A stretch of 64,000 nt of DNA from the NCBI GenBank assembly GCA_004102785.1, contig SCEJ01000006.1:16618-80617 (forward strand), read 5' to 3'. This document shows, piece after piece, positions 1 to 8,000 of this stretch. The translations under genes and the position numbers were made by a program. Each line of letters starts with the position of its first letter. Within the stretch, counting starts at the first letter, position 1. Under the pieces are notes generated by a model. It was not told the DNA's origin. It did not search any database and saw only the letters and a program-made list of their open reading frames with translations. The stretch is from Muribaculaceae bacterium Isolate-013 (NCI) (lineage in GTDB: Bacteria; Bacteroidota; Bacteroidia; Bacteroidales; Muribaculaceae).

Positions 1-127
1 CCGGGGTAGTGTCTATGTCGGGATAAAAGGTTTCGTAGCATCCGGTAAGGAGCGGTGCCGCGGCCAGGGGGAGGAGTCTCGTCAGGAGGCCCGTGATTCT
101 CGGACTGTATGGTGATTTGTGTATCAT
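1..127 (-). CDS. Lipoprotein, N-terminal fragment (probable DUF4249 family)
   Basis: Only the first 42 or so codons are inside the window; the gene runs off the left edge. The fragment has a basic start, a hydrophobic stretch and a lipobox (LLTGC), followed by YETFYPDI, so it is an exported lipoprotein. It lies 23 bases downstream of the TonB receptor gene on the same strand. Lipoproteins of the DUF4249 family commonly follow STN-type TonB receptors in Bacteroidetes, which is the only basis for the family guess. An alternative in-frame ATG lies at 139, still after the receptor stop codon. The lipoprotein call is solid; the family is an inference from position. Confidence 0.6.
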   Translation of the reverse strand, partial: MIHKSPYSPRITGLLTRLLPLAAAPLLTGCYETFYPDIDTTP

Positions 128-150
128 GTTCTGTTGCATTGTCAGAGCCT

Positions 151-2598
151 CTAAAACAGCCATGTGTAGGATATGGAGGGGATTATCGGTATGAGTTTTA
201 CTTTCTGGAACACCGGGCGCCCGTCGTCGGTGATGCTCCGGCGTATCGCCACGGTGTTCATGTGGCAGTAGGCGTTGTAGAGGCTCACATTCCAGTATCC
301 GCGGCTGTTGCGGATGTCGAGGCTCAGGTCCAGGCGGTGGTAGAAGGGGAGCCGGTAGTTGTTGGGCTGAGTCTGCAGAGGCACGTATTCGCCGTAGCCG
401 TGGGGAGAGCCGAACGATGGCGTGACCCATTCCTGGGGCATGAGGGTGAAGCGGTTGCCGGAGTGTCCGGTCCAGGATGCGGAGAGGCTTATCCGCCGCG
501 AGGGGGTCCAGGTCAGGCTCAGGTTGATGGTGTGGCGGTTGTCGAAGCGGGCGGGGTAGGTGCGGCCGTGGTTCTTTTCGGGGAAGGTGCGGTCGGCCCA
601 TGCCAGCGAGTAGGAGGCGCGTCCGGTCACCTTTCCGGCGGTGCGCTCCACCGTCAGGTCGATGCCCCGGGCTGTGCCTCGTCCGGCGGTGAGACGCGAG
701 TCCCACATCGCCAGCGGCGGCTGGAGCAGATGGTTGTCGCGGTAGTCGATGAGGTTGTGCATCCATTTCCAGTAGCCTTCGGCCGAGGCGGTGTAGACTC
801 CGTCGGGGCTCTGCCAGTAGACTCCGGCTGCGATTTTGTCGGCGCTTTCGGGCCTGAATCTGCCGGCTACGGGTATCCACAGGTCGGTGGGGAGCGCGAG
901 ATAGCTCTGCGAGAGCTGCCGCACATATTGCACCGTGCGGCTGTAAGCGCCTTTCACGGCCCATTGCGGAGCCGGCCGCCAGTTGGCCGCCAGGCGGGGC
1001 GACACTCCGTGGCGCACTTTGCCGTCGATGGCGAAGAGCGAGAGGTGTATCCCGCCGTTGACGCGCACCTGCCGGCTGATGCGCCAGTCGTCCTCGATGT
1101 AGAGACTGGCCTCGTGCGCGCCGTAGCCGCGGGTGTTGTCGCGCACGGTGAGCAGGCTGCCGTTCTGCATGTTGCTGATGTCGGTTCGGCAGGGGAGGAA
1201 GCTGTGTAGGGTGTAGCCCGCGCCGGTGCGTATCCGCATCTGTTCGCGGGGACGCCAGTCGAGGTCGGCGCGCACAATCCAGTCGCTGATATTGTTGTCG
1301 GTGTGGCGGCGGGTGCGGGTGGTGTCGGTCTCGCTCATGTAGCGGTCCTCGGAGTCATATTCATATTTTATGGATGAGAAATAGCGGGTATAGGCGGCGG
1401 TGATTTCCATCCCGGCACGCTCGCCGAGGCGCCAGTTGAGCGCTCCCTGCGCCACTAAGTTGCCCCAGTGCAGCAGGCTCTTCTCGCAGGTGTGCCAGCC
1501 GCTCAGGTCGTAGTAATCCTGTCCGTAATAATAGGAGTCGTTGTAGGTGTCCTCGTTCCGCGATTTGAGCCTGTCGTCGCCGAAGTACACGCTTGCCGAG
1601 GCTCGCAGCCGCGGCGAGAAGCGGTGTGTCACCTTTGCGTTGAGGTCCATGAAATAGTAGTGGATGTCGATTTTCTCATCTTCTTCGTGGGCGTTTGCCA
1701 GGGCCATCAGCGGCACGGTCAGCACATCGAGCCACGACCGCCGTATGCCGGCCGCATAGGTGGTGTTGTCGCCCAGCGGCCCCCCGATGGAGAAGGCTCC
1801 GGAGGTTAGCCCCAGGCGTGCCGAGCCGTGATGTCCGTCGGTGTCGCCGTCGCGCAGGCGCACGTCGGTGAACGACGATAGTCTGCCGTCATATTTGGCC
1901 GGGAATGAGGTTTTGAAGAAATCGGCGTAGCGTATCATGTCGGTGTTGAAGGCGGAGAAGAGTCCGGCCAGGTGGTTGACCTGGTAGATGGGCACGTTGT
2001 CGAGCATATAGAGGTTCTGGTCGGTTTCGCCGCCATGCACGTGCATTCCGGCCAGCCCCTCGGTGCCCTCGGCCACTCCGGCCTGGTGCTGGAGGGTCTT
2101 GATGATGTCGGGCTCGCCGAAAATCACCGTGGTGGCGCGCAGTTGCCGGGCGCTGATTTTGGCGGCGCCCATCTCGGCGGTCTCCACCTGGGGGTCTTCG
2201 AGCCTCGACACCACCACAACCTCCTCGAGCTCGGCCGGCGCGTTGATTTCGAGCGGACGTGGCAGGGGTGGCGGGGTGGTGCGGGCGGCTTTGGCGGTGC
2301 GTTCCGGAGCCTCTTTGCGGCGTTTGAGCACAACGTTGTTGCCGCGGATGGAGAACTCTATCTCCGTGCCGCGGAACATCTGCCGCAACACCTCGTCAAG
2401 GGGTCGGTTGCGGGCGTTGACCGTCACCTTCACGCCGCGCAGAAGGTCGGTGGAATACACGAAATTCTTCCCTGTCTGCTCCATGATGGAGCGGAACACC
2501 GCGGCGGCATCGCTCCCGCGGGCGTTGACGGAGACGCGCTGTGCCGTTGCCGCGAGCATTGTCATCAGCGCCGCCGCCAGGATTAAAAGTCGTCGCAT
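151..2598 (-). CDS. TonB-dependent receptor with N-terminal STN signalling domain
   Basis: Outer membrane active transporter of 815 residues. In order: a signal peptide (residues 1-20, MRRLLILAAALMTMLAATAQ), an STN domain (about 21-92, with the FVYSTDLLRGVKV segment) that contacts an anti-sigma factor, a proline-rich linker (PPPLPRPL), a plug domain starting near VVVVSRLEDP, and a long beta-barrel ending in YTWLF. The usual carboxypeptidase-like regulatory domain between signal peptide and plug is not evident; the linker takes its place. An open frame continues upstream to 2937 but overlaps the anti-sigma gene and looks non-coding, so the ATG at 2598 is chosen. That start overlaps the end of the upstream gene by 16 bases, suggesting translational coupling. 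The substrate cannot be told from sequence. Confidence 0.9.
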   Translation of the reverse strand: MRRLLILAAALMTMLAATAQRVSVNARGSDAAAVFRSIMEQTGKNFVYSTDLLRGVKVTVNARNRPLDEVLRQMFRGTEIEFSIRGNNVVLKRRKEAPERTAKAARTTPPPLPRPLEINAPAELEEVVVVSRLEDPQVETAEMGAAKISARQLRATTVIFGEPDIIKTLQHQAGVAEGTEGLAGMHVHGGETDQNLYMLDNVPIYQVNHLAGLFSAFNTDMIRYADFFKTSFPAKYDGRLSSFTDVRLRDGDTDGHHGSARLGLTSGAFSIGGPLGDNTTYAAGIRRSWLDVLTVPLMALANAHEEDEKIDIHYYFMDLNAKVTHRFSPRLRASASVYFGDDRLKSRNEDTYNDSYYYGQDYYDLSGWHTCEKSLLHWGNLVAQGALNWRLGERAGMEITAAYTRYFSSIKYEYDSEDRYMSETDTTRTRRHTDNNISDWIVRADLDWRPREQMRIRTGAGYTLHSFLPCRTDISNMQNGSLLTVRDNTRGYGAHEASLYIEDDWRISRQVRVNGGIHLSLFAIDGKVRHGVSPRLAANWRPAPQWAVKGAYSRTVQYVRQLSQSYLALPTDLWIPVAGRFRPESADKIAAGVYWQSPDGVYTASAEGYWKWMHNLIDYRDNHLLQPPLAMWDSRLTAGRGTARGIDLTVERTAGKVTGRASYSLAWADRTFPEKNHGRTYPARFDNRHTINLSLTWTPSRRISLSASWTGHSGNRFTLMPQEWVTPSFGSPHGYGEYVPLQTQPNNYRLPFYHRLDLSLDIRNSRGYWNVSLYNAYCHMNTVAIRRSITDDGRPVFQKVKLIPIIPSISYTWLF

Positions 2599-3047
2599 TC
2601 CACCTCCATTTCTGTGCCGAGCAGTTCGTTGACAGTGGCCACCAGGTCGGGTGCCGAGCCTTCGTAGCGCAGGGTCAGGCGATAGCCTGCGGCATCGCCG
2701 GGCAGATTTGTCACTTTCACGCCGTAGACCTCTTCGATGCGTGCGGCCACGTCGGTGAGTGGAGCGTCGTCGAAATCGATTACTTTCACGGCGCGTAGTG
2801 CCGCGGGTGCGGTCACGGCCACTTTGGTTCCCTCCTGTGGCGCAGCCTCCGGGCGGTTGCCGTTGTAGATGAATGCCGCCGTGGCGCCTGCGGCGATTAC
2901 GGCGGCCACTGCCGCAGCAACGCGGATGCGTCGCCACCCCGTGCCTGGCGCCGGGTTCAGCCGGCGCCAGGCGGTGCGGCTGTCGAAGCTGCCGCGCCGG
3001 TAATGCTTTGCCACAAAGGCTATGTCGTCTTTCCCTGTTCGTTTCAT
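2583..3047 (-). CDS. Reduced anti-sigma factor-like membrane protein (DUF4974-like domain)
   Basis: A protein of 154 residues with a short basic N-terminal part, one transmembrane segment (about residues 42-61, alanine- and valine-rich) and a periplasmic domain (about 88-152) beginning KVIDFDDAPLTDVAARIEE. That domain resembles the DUF4974/STN fold found at the C-terminus of Bacteroidetes FecR-type anti-sigma factors. The central FecR domain is missing: family members are usually over 300 residues. Position between an ECF sigma gene and an STN-TonB receptor supports a role in passing a signal from the receptor to the sigma factor. Whether the 40-residue cytoplasmic part can bind the sigma factor is unknown. 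Confidence 0.75.
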   Translation of the reverse strand: MKRTGKDDIAFVAKHYRRGSFDSRTAWRRLNPAPGTGWRRIRVAAAVAAVIAAGATAAFIYNGNRPEAAPQEGTKVAVTAPAALRAVKVIDFDDAPLTDVAARIEEVYGVKVTNLPGDAAGYRLTLRYEGSAPDLVATVNELLGTEMEVECDDF

Positions 3048-3065
3048 GTGCGGTATAAGAGGTTG

Positions 3066-3677
3066 TCAGAAGTCAATGCCCACGCGGAAGGAGAAGCACA
3101 CGCGGCAGTCGTGGCGCACACCCTTGTAGTCCATTATCCAGTAATCGCCGGGCTGGCTCGTCACTTCATATATGTTGGTTTTGACCCCCTGGAGGGTGAG
3201 GCCGACACCTACGTTGACCCCTGTTTTCCGTCCCCAGTTGAAGCGGTAGCCGATGTTGGGGGAGAAGTACACGCCGCCGTCGTCGGTCAGGTTGTAGCCC
3301 AGGCGCACCTCGGCGAAGGGGGTGAAACGCCCCAGTTGCTGGTCGGTGCGCGCGTGCACGAACACCGGCGCCAGCCAGAAGTCGTAGCGTGTGCATTTCT
3401 CCAGCCCCAGGCCGGCGCCCACATAGAGCCAGGGGTTGAACTGATAGCCGTGCGAGGTGGAGAATCCGGTGTAGTACAAGGTTTCTTTTTCGCCGTTGAG
3501 ACCGGTGTTCTCGGTTCTGATGTCGTTGCTCCAGTCAAGGAAACCGCGGTATCCGCGTGACGGCTGGCGTGCCGATGCACCGGCAATTATTGCCGCCGCG
3601 GCGATCGCCGCCACGGCTCTTTTCACTCCGGGCAGAAGCCCGCTTTTCGCTTCGGTCTTGTAAACAGTCTTTTTCAT
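3066..3677 (-). CDS. Small outer membrane beta-barrel protein, function unknown
   Basis: A protein of 203 residues with a signal sequence (hydrophobic run AVAAIAAAAIIAGASA after a basic start) and alternating polar/hydrophobic strands rich in glycine and aromatic residues, ending in FSFRVGIDF. A C-terminal phenylalanine is typical of proteins inserted by the BAM machinery. The ATG at 3677 is preferred over 3716 because it gives a normal signal peptide. It lies between the sigma and anti-sigma genes, 18 bases from the latter, which is an unusual place for a barrel protein. It may be a target or an accessory of the signalling set; no specific function is recognised. Confidence 0.75.
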   Translation of the reverse strand: MKKTVYKTEAKSGLLPGVKRAVAAIAAAAIIAGASARQPSRGYRGFLDWSNDIRTENTGLNGEKETLYYTGFSTSHGYQFNPWLYVGAGLGLEKCTRYDFWLAPVFVHARTDQQLGRFTPFAEVRLGYNLTDDGGVYFSPNIGYRFNWGRKTGVNVGVGLTLQGVKTNIYEVTSQPGDYWIMDYKGVRHDCRVCFSFRVGIDF

Positions 3678-3781
3678 AACAGTGATGATGATTGGTTTTA
3701 CCCCAATGACGCGCACTCCCCGGCAAAAGTCCTATCCGCCTCACTGTTTTTTTCAAAAAAATTTTTTGCCGCAGGCCGCTG

Positions 3782-4282
3782 TCAGAGGAAGGGGAGGAAG
3801 AAGGGGCGGTGGCCACCCTCGAGCAGGCTGCGCAGCCGCTCGTAGGCTTTCGTCATCTGATTCTTCACCGTCTTCACCGATATTCCCATTTCAAGGGCAA
3901 TCTCCTCCTGGCTCAGGCCGTCGCGCTTGCTCAGCAGAAACACCTCGCGGCAGCGCTCCGGCAGGGCGTCGATAGCCCGCCATATCCGGGCATCGCGCAC
4001 GGAGGTGTCGACATCGGTGTCGGCAACCTCGGCCACCTCTTCGAGGCCGGCGGCAGGGCGCTGTTGCCGGAGATGGCTGATGCATTCGTTGCGCACCGCG
4101 CGGTACATATATCCCCTGAAGTTTCCGATTTCGGCTCCGGTCTCTGTTGCCTGCCATGCCTTGATGAATGCTTCCTGCACCATATCCTCGGCAACGTCCG
4201 TATCCTCCACAATCCGCAGCGCATACATGCCCAGGGGCAGGTACAGCGTTTTGAACATTATTTCAAATTCGCGGAGCTTCAT
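3782..4282 (-). CDS. ECF-type RNA polymerase sigma factor
   Basis: A protein of 166 residues with the two ECF domains. Region 2 covers about residues 5-75 (EDMVQEAFIKAW and FRGYMYRAVRNECISHLR, the -10 binding and core binding helices). Region 4 covers about 105-155 (LPERCREVFLLSKRDGLSQ then ISVKTVKNQ, a helix-turn-helix). It directs core RNA polymerase to a small set of promoters. The ATG at 4282 (MKLREFEIMFKTLY) fits the family start better than the upstream ATG at 4330. It heads the minus-strand signalling cluster and has its own TAACTTTG box upstream. Control by the adjacent DUF4974-like protein is inferred from gene order. Confidence 0.93.
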   Translation of the reverse strand: MKLREFEIMFKTLYLPLGMYALRIVEDTDVAEDMVQEAFIKAWQATETGAEIGNFRGYMYRAVRNECISHLRQQRPAAGLEEVAEVADTDVDTSVRDARIWRAIDALPERCREVFLLSKRDGLSQEEIALEMGISVKTVKNQMTKAYERLRSLLEGGHRPFFLPFL

Positions 4283-4317
4283 CGGTGGTGAAAGGTTACT
4301 GGTTGTTGTCGGAGCGA

Positions 4318-4325
4318 CAAAGTTA
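4318..4325 (-). promoter_or_regulatory. -7 promoter box of the ECF sigma gene
   Basis: TAACTTTG on the minus strand matches the Bacteroidetes -7 consensus TAnnTTTG. It lies 35 bases before the sigma gene ATG. The -33 box is weak. Confidence 0.5.
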
Positions 4326-4651
4326 AGCATTATATTCCGAAGTTTCCTAATGCTCCGTTCCGCCCTGTGGGGCGACCTCCGGTTGTTGTCGTGTCAGTTT
4401 CATTTTTTTCACGGCGAGGCGGTGGGGTAGGGGAGTAGTGAAATTTTTTCGCCGAAATGCGGCCGAAAATCACGCACGGCATTACGATTCGTTCCAAATT
4501 TTTAATTCTGAATGGGTTAAAATGAGGTTGTCTGCCTTGTAATGTGTTGATATATAGTGTTTTGGCGCTAAATTGCGCTGTGTTGATAAATTGTTGAGAA
4601 AAATGGCATTTGTTCTCTTTCCGCCTCTTTATGAGGTTTTTGATTTTACTG

Positions 4652-4682
4652 TTGCTATTTTTGAGCCATTTTTTTACCTTTG
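4652..4682 (+). promoter_or_regulatory. Promoter of the ybeY-mnmG operon
   Basis: TTG at 4652-4654, 20 bases, then TACCTTTG at 4675-4682, a good match to the Bacteroidetes TTTG-N19-21-TAnnTTTG promoter. The ybeY ATG follows about 70 bases downstream. Confidence 0.65.
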
Positions 4683-4752
4683 CAGGTATTTTGGGTTTTT
4701 AGGCCCGATACAAATTGAATTGTATGAATTAATGCTTTTTCACATTTTAAGA

Positions 4753-5196
4753 ATGGAGAATAATTTTCAATGGCTGACCCGGGGCAACGTTTCCATGCCG
4801 CAGCTCGACCTCCCGAGGGTGGAGCGGTGGATCAGGGATGTGGCCGCGACGCACAACCGTATCTGCGGCCCGCTCACATACGTGTTCTGCGACGATCCGA
4901 CGATTCTAGATGTGAACCGTCAGTTTCTCAGCCATGATTATTTCACCGATATCATAACTTTCGATGATTCCCGCGGGCGCCTCCTGCGCGGCGATATGTT
5001 CATTTCGCTCGACACCGTGCGCTCAAATGCCGAAGGGCTGGCCTGCGAATACGGGCGCGAGCTGATGCGGGTTATCATCCATGGTGTGCTGCATCTCTGC
5101 GGCATCAACGACAAGGGTCCCGGTGAGCGTGAGATTATGGAGGCCAACGAAAACGCTGCCCTCGCACTTTGGGATGAAATGAACTGTTGCCTATGA
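4753..5196 (+). CDS. ybeY: Endoribonuclease YbeY (rRNA maturation factor)
   Basis: A protein of 147 residues of the UPF0054 family, a metal-dependent RNase acting in 16S rRNA 3' processing and ribosome quality control. The central signature reads HGVLHLCGIND, corresponding to the family motif HGxLHLxGYDH. The first two histidines are present but the third ligand position is aspartate here, which I recall as common in Bacteroidetes versions. FTDIITFD, typical of the family, lies in the middle. The ATG at 4753 begins MENNFQWL and gives the normal length. The stop overlaps the mnmG start by 4 bases (ATGA), so the two are probably co-translated. Confidence 0.93.
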   Translation: MENNFQWLTRGNVSMPQLDLPRVERWIRDVAATHNRICGPLTYVFCDDPTILDVNRQFLSHDYFTDIITFDDSRGRLLRGDMFISLDTVRSNAEGLACEYGRELMRVIIHGVLHLCGINDKGPGEREIMEANENAALALWDEMNCCL

Positions 5197-7133
5197 AGTT
5201 TGACTACGACGTGATTGTGGTTGGCGCCGGCCATGCCGGCTGCGAGGCCGCGGCGGCTGCCGCGCGCCTGGGCGCGTCGACTCTTCTGATCACGATTGAC
5301 CTTAACAAAATTGCGCAGATGAGCTGCAACCCTGCCGTGGGCGGGATTGCAAAGGGGCAGATTGTGCGCGAAATCGATGCCCTTGGGGGCTGGATGGGGG
5401 TGGTGACCGACCGCACGGCCATACAGTTCCGTATGCTCAACCGCTCGAAAGGACCGGCTATGTGGAGCCCCCGCGCGCAGTCCGACCGCATGAAATTTTC
5501 GCTCCTCTGGCGCGAGATTCTTGAGCATACCGACGGCCTGGCGATGTGGCAGGATTCCGTGACAGGGCTTATTCTTGAGGATACTCCCGACGGCCGCAAG
5601 GCCGTGCGCGGAGTGCGCACGGCTCTCGGCGTGGAGTTCACCGCCCGGACGGTGGTGCTCACCAACGGCACATTCCTCAACGGTCTGATGCACATAGGGC
5701 GCACGCAGCTCCCCGGCGGCCGATGCGCCGAGCCTTCGTCGCATGGCATTTCGGAGCAGTTGCGCCGGGCCGGATTCTCGGTTGAGCGGATGAAAACCGG
5801 CACTCCGGTGCGCATCGACGGCCGGTCGGTGCACTGGGAACTGACCCAGGAGCAGCCCCTGGAGGAGGATTTTCATTCTTTCTCTTATCTGCCGGGGCAG
5901 CGCGGAGCCCTGCGTCAGCGTCCCTGCGCCACGGTGTGGACCAACGCTGCCACGCATGAGGTGCTGCGGCGCGGACTCCCTGACTCGCCGCTCTACAATG
6001 GCCAGATTCAAAGCATAGGACCGCGCTACTGCCCGTCAATCGAGACGAAGATTGTGACTTTCGCCGACAAGGAGGCGCACCAGCTCTTCCTTGAACCGGA
6101 GGGGGAGACCACAAATGAGTACTATCTCAACGGCTTCTCATCGTCGCTCCCCATTGACATACAGCTTGAGGCGCTCCGCACCATCCCGGCTCTGGCCGAT
6201 GTGCAGATTTACCGTCCCGGCTACGCTATCGAATATGATTTCTTCGACCCCACGCAACTGCGCCACACTCTTGAGACGAAACTTGTGGACTGCCTCTTCT
6301 TCGCCGGGCAGATCAACGGCACCACCGGTTATGAGGAGGCTGCCGGACAGGGGCTGGTGGCGGGAGCCAATGCGGCTTTCGCGGCGCTTGACGCCGACGC
6401 GCCTAAGCGGCGCTCGCTTGTGCTGGGGCGCGACGAGGCTTATATCGGTGTGCTTATCGACGACCTGGTGACAAAGGGGGTCGACGAGCCTTACCGCATG
6501 TTCACCTCGCGCGCGGAATACCGCATTCTCCTGCGCCAGGATGATGCTGATATGCGCCTCACACCGCGGGCCCACGCCCTGGGGCTGGCCTCCGGAGAGC
6601 GCATGGAGCTTGTGGAGAGCAAGCGCCGGCAGCGCGACGCGCTGATAGATTTCGTGCGCTCGTGCCCGGTGAAGGTGGCCGATGGGAACCGCGCTATTGA
6701 AGCCATAAACAACGAACTTTCGCTTGCGGGTACCAACCTGGAGCTTTCGCCTCTGCGCGAGGGATGCCGCCTGGAGCAGCTTGTTCTCCGTCCGCAGCTC
6801 GGCATCGAAATCCTTTCGCGCCACATCCCGGCGCTGGCCGCGGCTGTTGAAAAGGTGGAGGCCCCCCGTCGGCAGGAGATTGTGGAGGCGGCGGAGGTGC
6901 TCCTCAAATACGACGGATATATCCGCCGCGAGGCGCTTCTGGCCGATAAGTTCCACCGCCTGGAGGAGGTGCCTCTCGGCGACCGTTTCGACTATGCCTC
7001 CATTACGTCGCTCTCCACCGAGGCGCGGCAGAAGCTGGAGCGAATCCGTCCGCTGACCATAGGCCAGGCATCGCGCATCCCGGGAGTGTCGCCGGCCGAC
7101 ATAAATATCCTGCTTCTCCTTTCGGGGCGCTGA
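5193..7133 (+). CDS. mnmG: tRNA uridine-5-carboxymethylaminomethyl modification enzyme MnmG (GidA)
   Basis: A protein of 646 residues, normal length. With MnmE it installs the carboxymethylaminomethyl group on U34 of several tRNAs, using FAD, NADH and methylene-tetrahydrofolate. The N-terminal FAD motif GAGHAGCEA is at residues 11-19, followed by CNPAVGGIAKG and GPAMWSPRAQ, both signatures of the family. FTSRAEYR marks the later conserved block, and the C-terminal helical domain (ITSLSTEARQKLERIRP) binds MnmE and tRNA. An upstream TTG (5187) is possible, but the ATG at 5193 overlapping the ybeY stop is the better start. A parS-like site lies 13 bases past the stop codon. Confidence 0.97.
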   Translation: MKFDYDVIVVGAGHAGCEAAAAAARLGASTLLITIDLNKIAQMSCNPAVGGIAKGQIVREIDALGGWMGVVTDRTAIQFRMLNRSKGPAMWSPRAQSDRMKFSLLWREILEHTDGLAMWQDSVTGLILEDTPDGRKAVRGVRTALGVEFTARTVVLTNGTFLNGLMHIGRTQLPGGRCAEPSSHGISEQLRRAGFSVERMKTGTPVRIDGRSVHWELTQEQPLEEDFHSFSYLPGQRGALRQRPCATVWTNAATHEVLRRGLPDSPLYNGQIQSIGPRYCPSIETKIVTFADKEAHQLFLEPEGETTNEYYLNGFSSSLPIDIQLEALRTIPALADVQIYRPGYAIEYDFFDPTQLRHTLETKLVDCLFFAGQINGTTGYEEAAGQGLVAGANAAFAALDADAPKRRSLVLGRDEAYIGVLIDDLVTKGVDEPYRMFTSRAEYRILLRQDDADMRLTPRAHALGLASGERMELVESKRRQRDALIDFVRSCPVKVADGNRAIEAINNELSLAGTNLELSPLREGCRLEQLVLRPQLGIEILSRHIPALAAAVEKVEAPRRQEIVEAAEVLLKYDGYIRREALLADKFHRLEEVPLGDRFDYASITSLSTEARQKLERIRPLTIGQASRIPGVSPADINILLLLSGR

Positions 7134-7146
7134 CGGATGGCGCCAC

Positions 7147-7162
7147 TGTTTCACGTGGAACA
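7147..7162. other. parS centromere-like site (ParB binding)
   Basis: TGTTTCACGTGGAACA matches the bacterial parS consensus TGTTNCACGTGNAACA at every defined position. ParB spreads from such sites to organise origin-proximal DNA and load SMC. It lies between mnmG and apt. No other full match was seen in the window. parS sites usually lie near oriC, so this suggests, without proving, that the window is origin-proximal; parA, parB and dnaA are not in it. Confidence 0.75.
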
Positions 7163-7244
7163 TAGATAACCCTTTGCATATCACCATAAAATAGATAACA
7201 AAAATAAATAACCCGAGACATTGACCTCACTTCACACTTCAGAT

Positions 7245-7763
7245 ATGGAATACATCAAATCGAAAATCCGCGACATTAACGACTTCCCCCAGAAAGGGAT
7301 TGTGTTCAAAGATCTCACCACGGTCTTCAAGGATGCTAAGGCCCTCCACCAGATTGGAGAGGAGCTCGCCGCCCTCTACCGCGACAAGGGGGTGACAAAA
7401 GTTGTGGGCATCGAGTCGCGCGGCTTCATCGGCGGAGCCATCGCCGCCTTCGAGCTTAACGCCGGCTTCGTGCCCGTGCGCAAACCCGGCAAACTCCCCG
7501 CCGACACTCTCCAGGCATCCTACGACAAGGAGTACGGCAAGGATGTGATTGAAATCCACCGCGACGCCATCTGTGAGGACGATATCGTGGTGATTCACGA
7601 CGATGTGCTCGCCACCGGCGGCACCATGGCCGCCGCCTACAACCTGGTGAAGAGCATGAACCCGAAGAAAATCTACATCAACTTCATCATCGAGCTCTCC
7701 GCGCTCGACGGTCGCCGCAACCTCCCCGCCGAGGCCGACGTCACCTCGCTCATCGTCTGCTGA
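7245..7763 (+). CDS. apt: Adenine phosphoribosyltransferase
   Basis: A protein of 172 residues, normal for the family, converting adenine and PRPP to AMP and pyrophosphate in purine salvage. The start MEYIKSKIRDINDFPQKGI is typical of Apt. The flexible-loop segment FVPVRKPGKLP and the PRPP-binding motif VVIHDDVLATGGTM (about residues 115-128) are both intact. The ATG at 7245 is preferred over an upstream TTG at 7221. It is a single gene or distal to mnmG; the intervening 111 bases carry the parS-like site. Confidence 0.96.
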   Translation: MEYIKSKIRDINDFPQKGIVFKDLTTVFKDAKALHQIGEELAALYRDKGVTKVVGIESRGFIGGAIAAFELNAGFVPVRKPGKLPADTLQASYDKEYGKDVIEIHRDAICEDDIVVIHDDVLATGGTMAAAYNLVKSMNPKKIYINFIIELSALDGRRNLPAEADVTSLIVC

Positions 7764-7854
7764 TTTCCCGCCGGGGCCGGCATTACTTCGCGCAAAGCCG
7801 AATTCCCGGGGCACATTTTGTTTGTCAATTTGGCTCCGTTGCTGGAGCTTTATG

Positions 7855-7882
7855 GCTGGGCGTATAACAAAATACGCCCGGC
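7855..7882 (+). terminator. Hairpin after apt
   Basis: An 8-bp perfect stem (GGGCGTAT/ATACGCCC) with a 6-base loop, extendable to 11 pairs with one G-U. There is no clear T tract, so it may be a weak terminator or a leader structure of the next gene. The rest of 7764-8000 shows only a second small stem around 7950-7973 (GCAGGTG/CACCTGC). Confidence 0.35.
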
Positions 7883-8000
7883 TGTGTTATAATATCACAG
7901 GTACATCCCCAATGCGCGCGGCTCTGCCGCCGCGGTTTCCAATAGCAGGTGGCTTTGACACACCTGCCCGAAAGGTAAAAACGTTTCAACTGTCACGACG

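Larger units (their letters stand above)
4283..4752. other. Intergenic region between divergent ECF sigma and ybeY genes
   Basis: This 470-base stretch is clearly more AT-rich than its surroundings. It holds the sigma promoter (minus strand) and the ybeY promoter (plus strand). An open frame upstream of ybeY (4573-4752) has no coding character and contains the promoter, so it is not taken as part of the gene. No RNA gene or repeat was recognised. Confidence 0.6.

Noticed and set aside
2029..2052. Second parS-like CACGTG site
   Set aside because: GCACGTGC lacks the TGTT/AACA flanks; it lies within the TonB receptor gene and matches by chance, like others at 23195, 45243 and 58178.
2599..2937. 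Upstream extension of the TonB receptor frame
   Set aside because: The extra 113 codons are Arg-rich and overlap the anti-sigma gene; the signal peptide begins at 2598.
4573..4752. N-terminal extension of YbeY
   Set aside because: The added 60 codons are hydrophobic AT-rich sequence that contains the promoter; family length fits the ATG at 4753.
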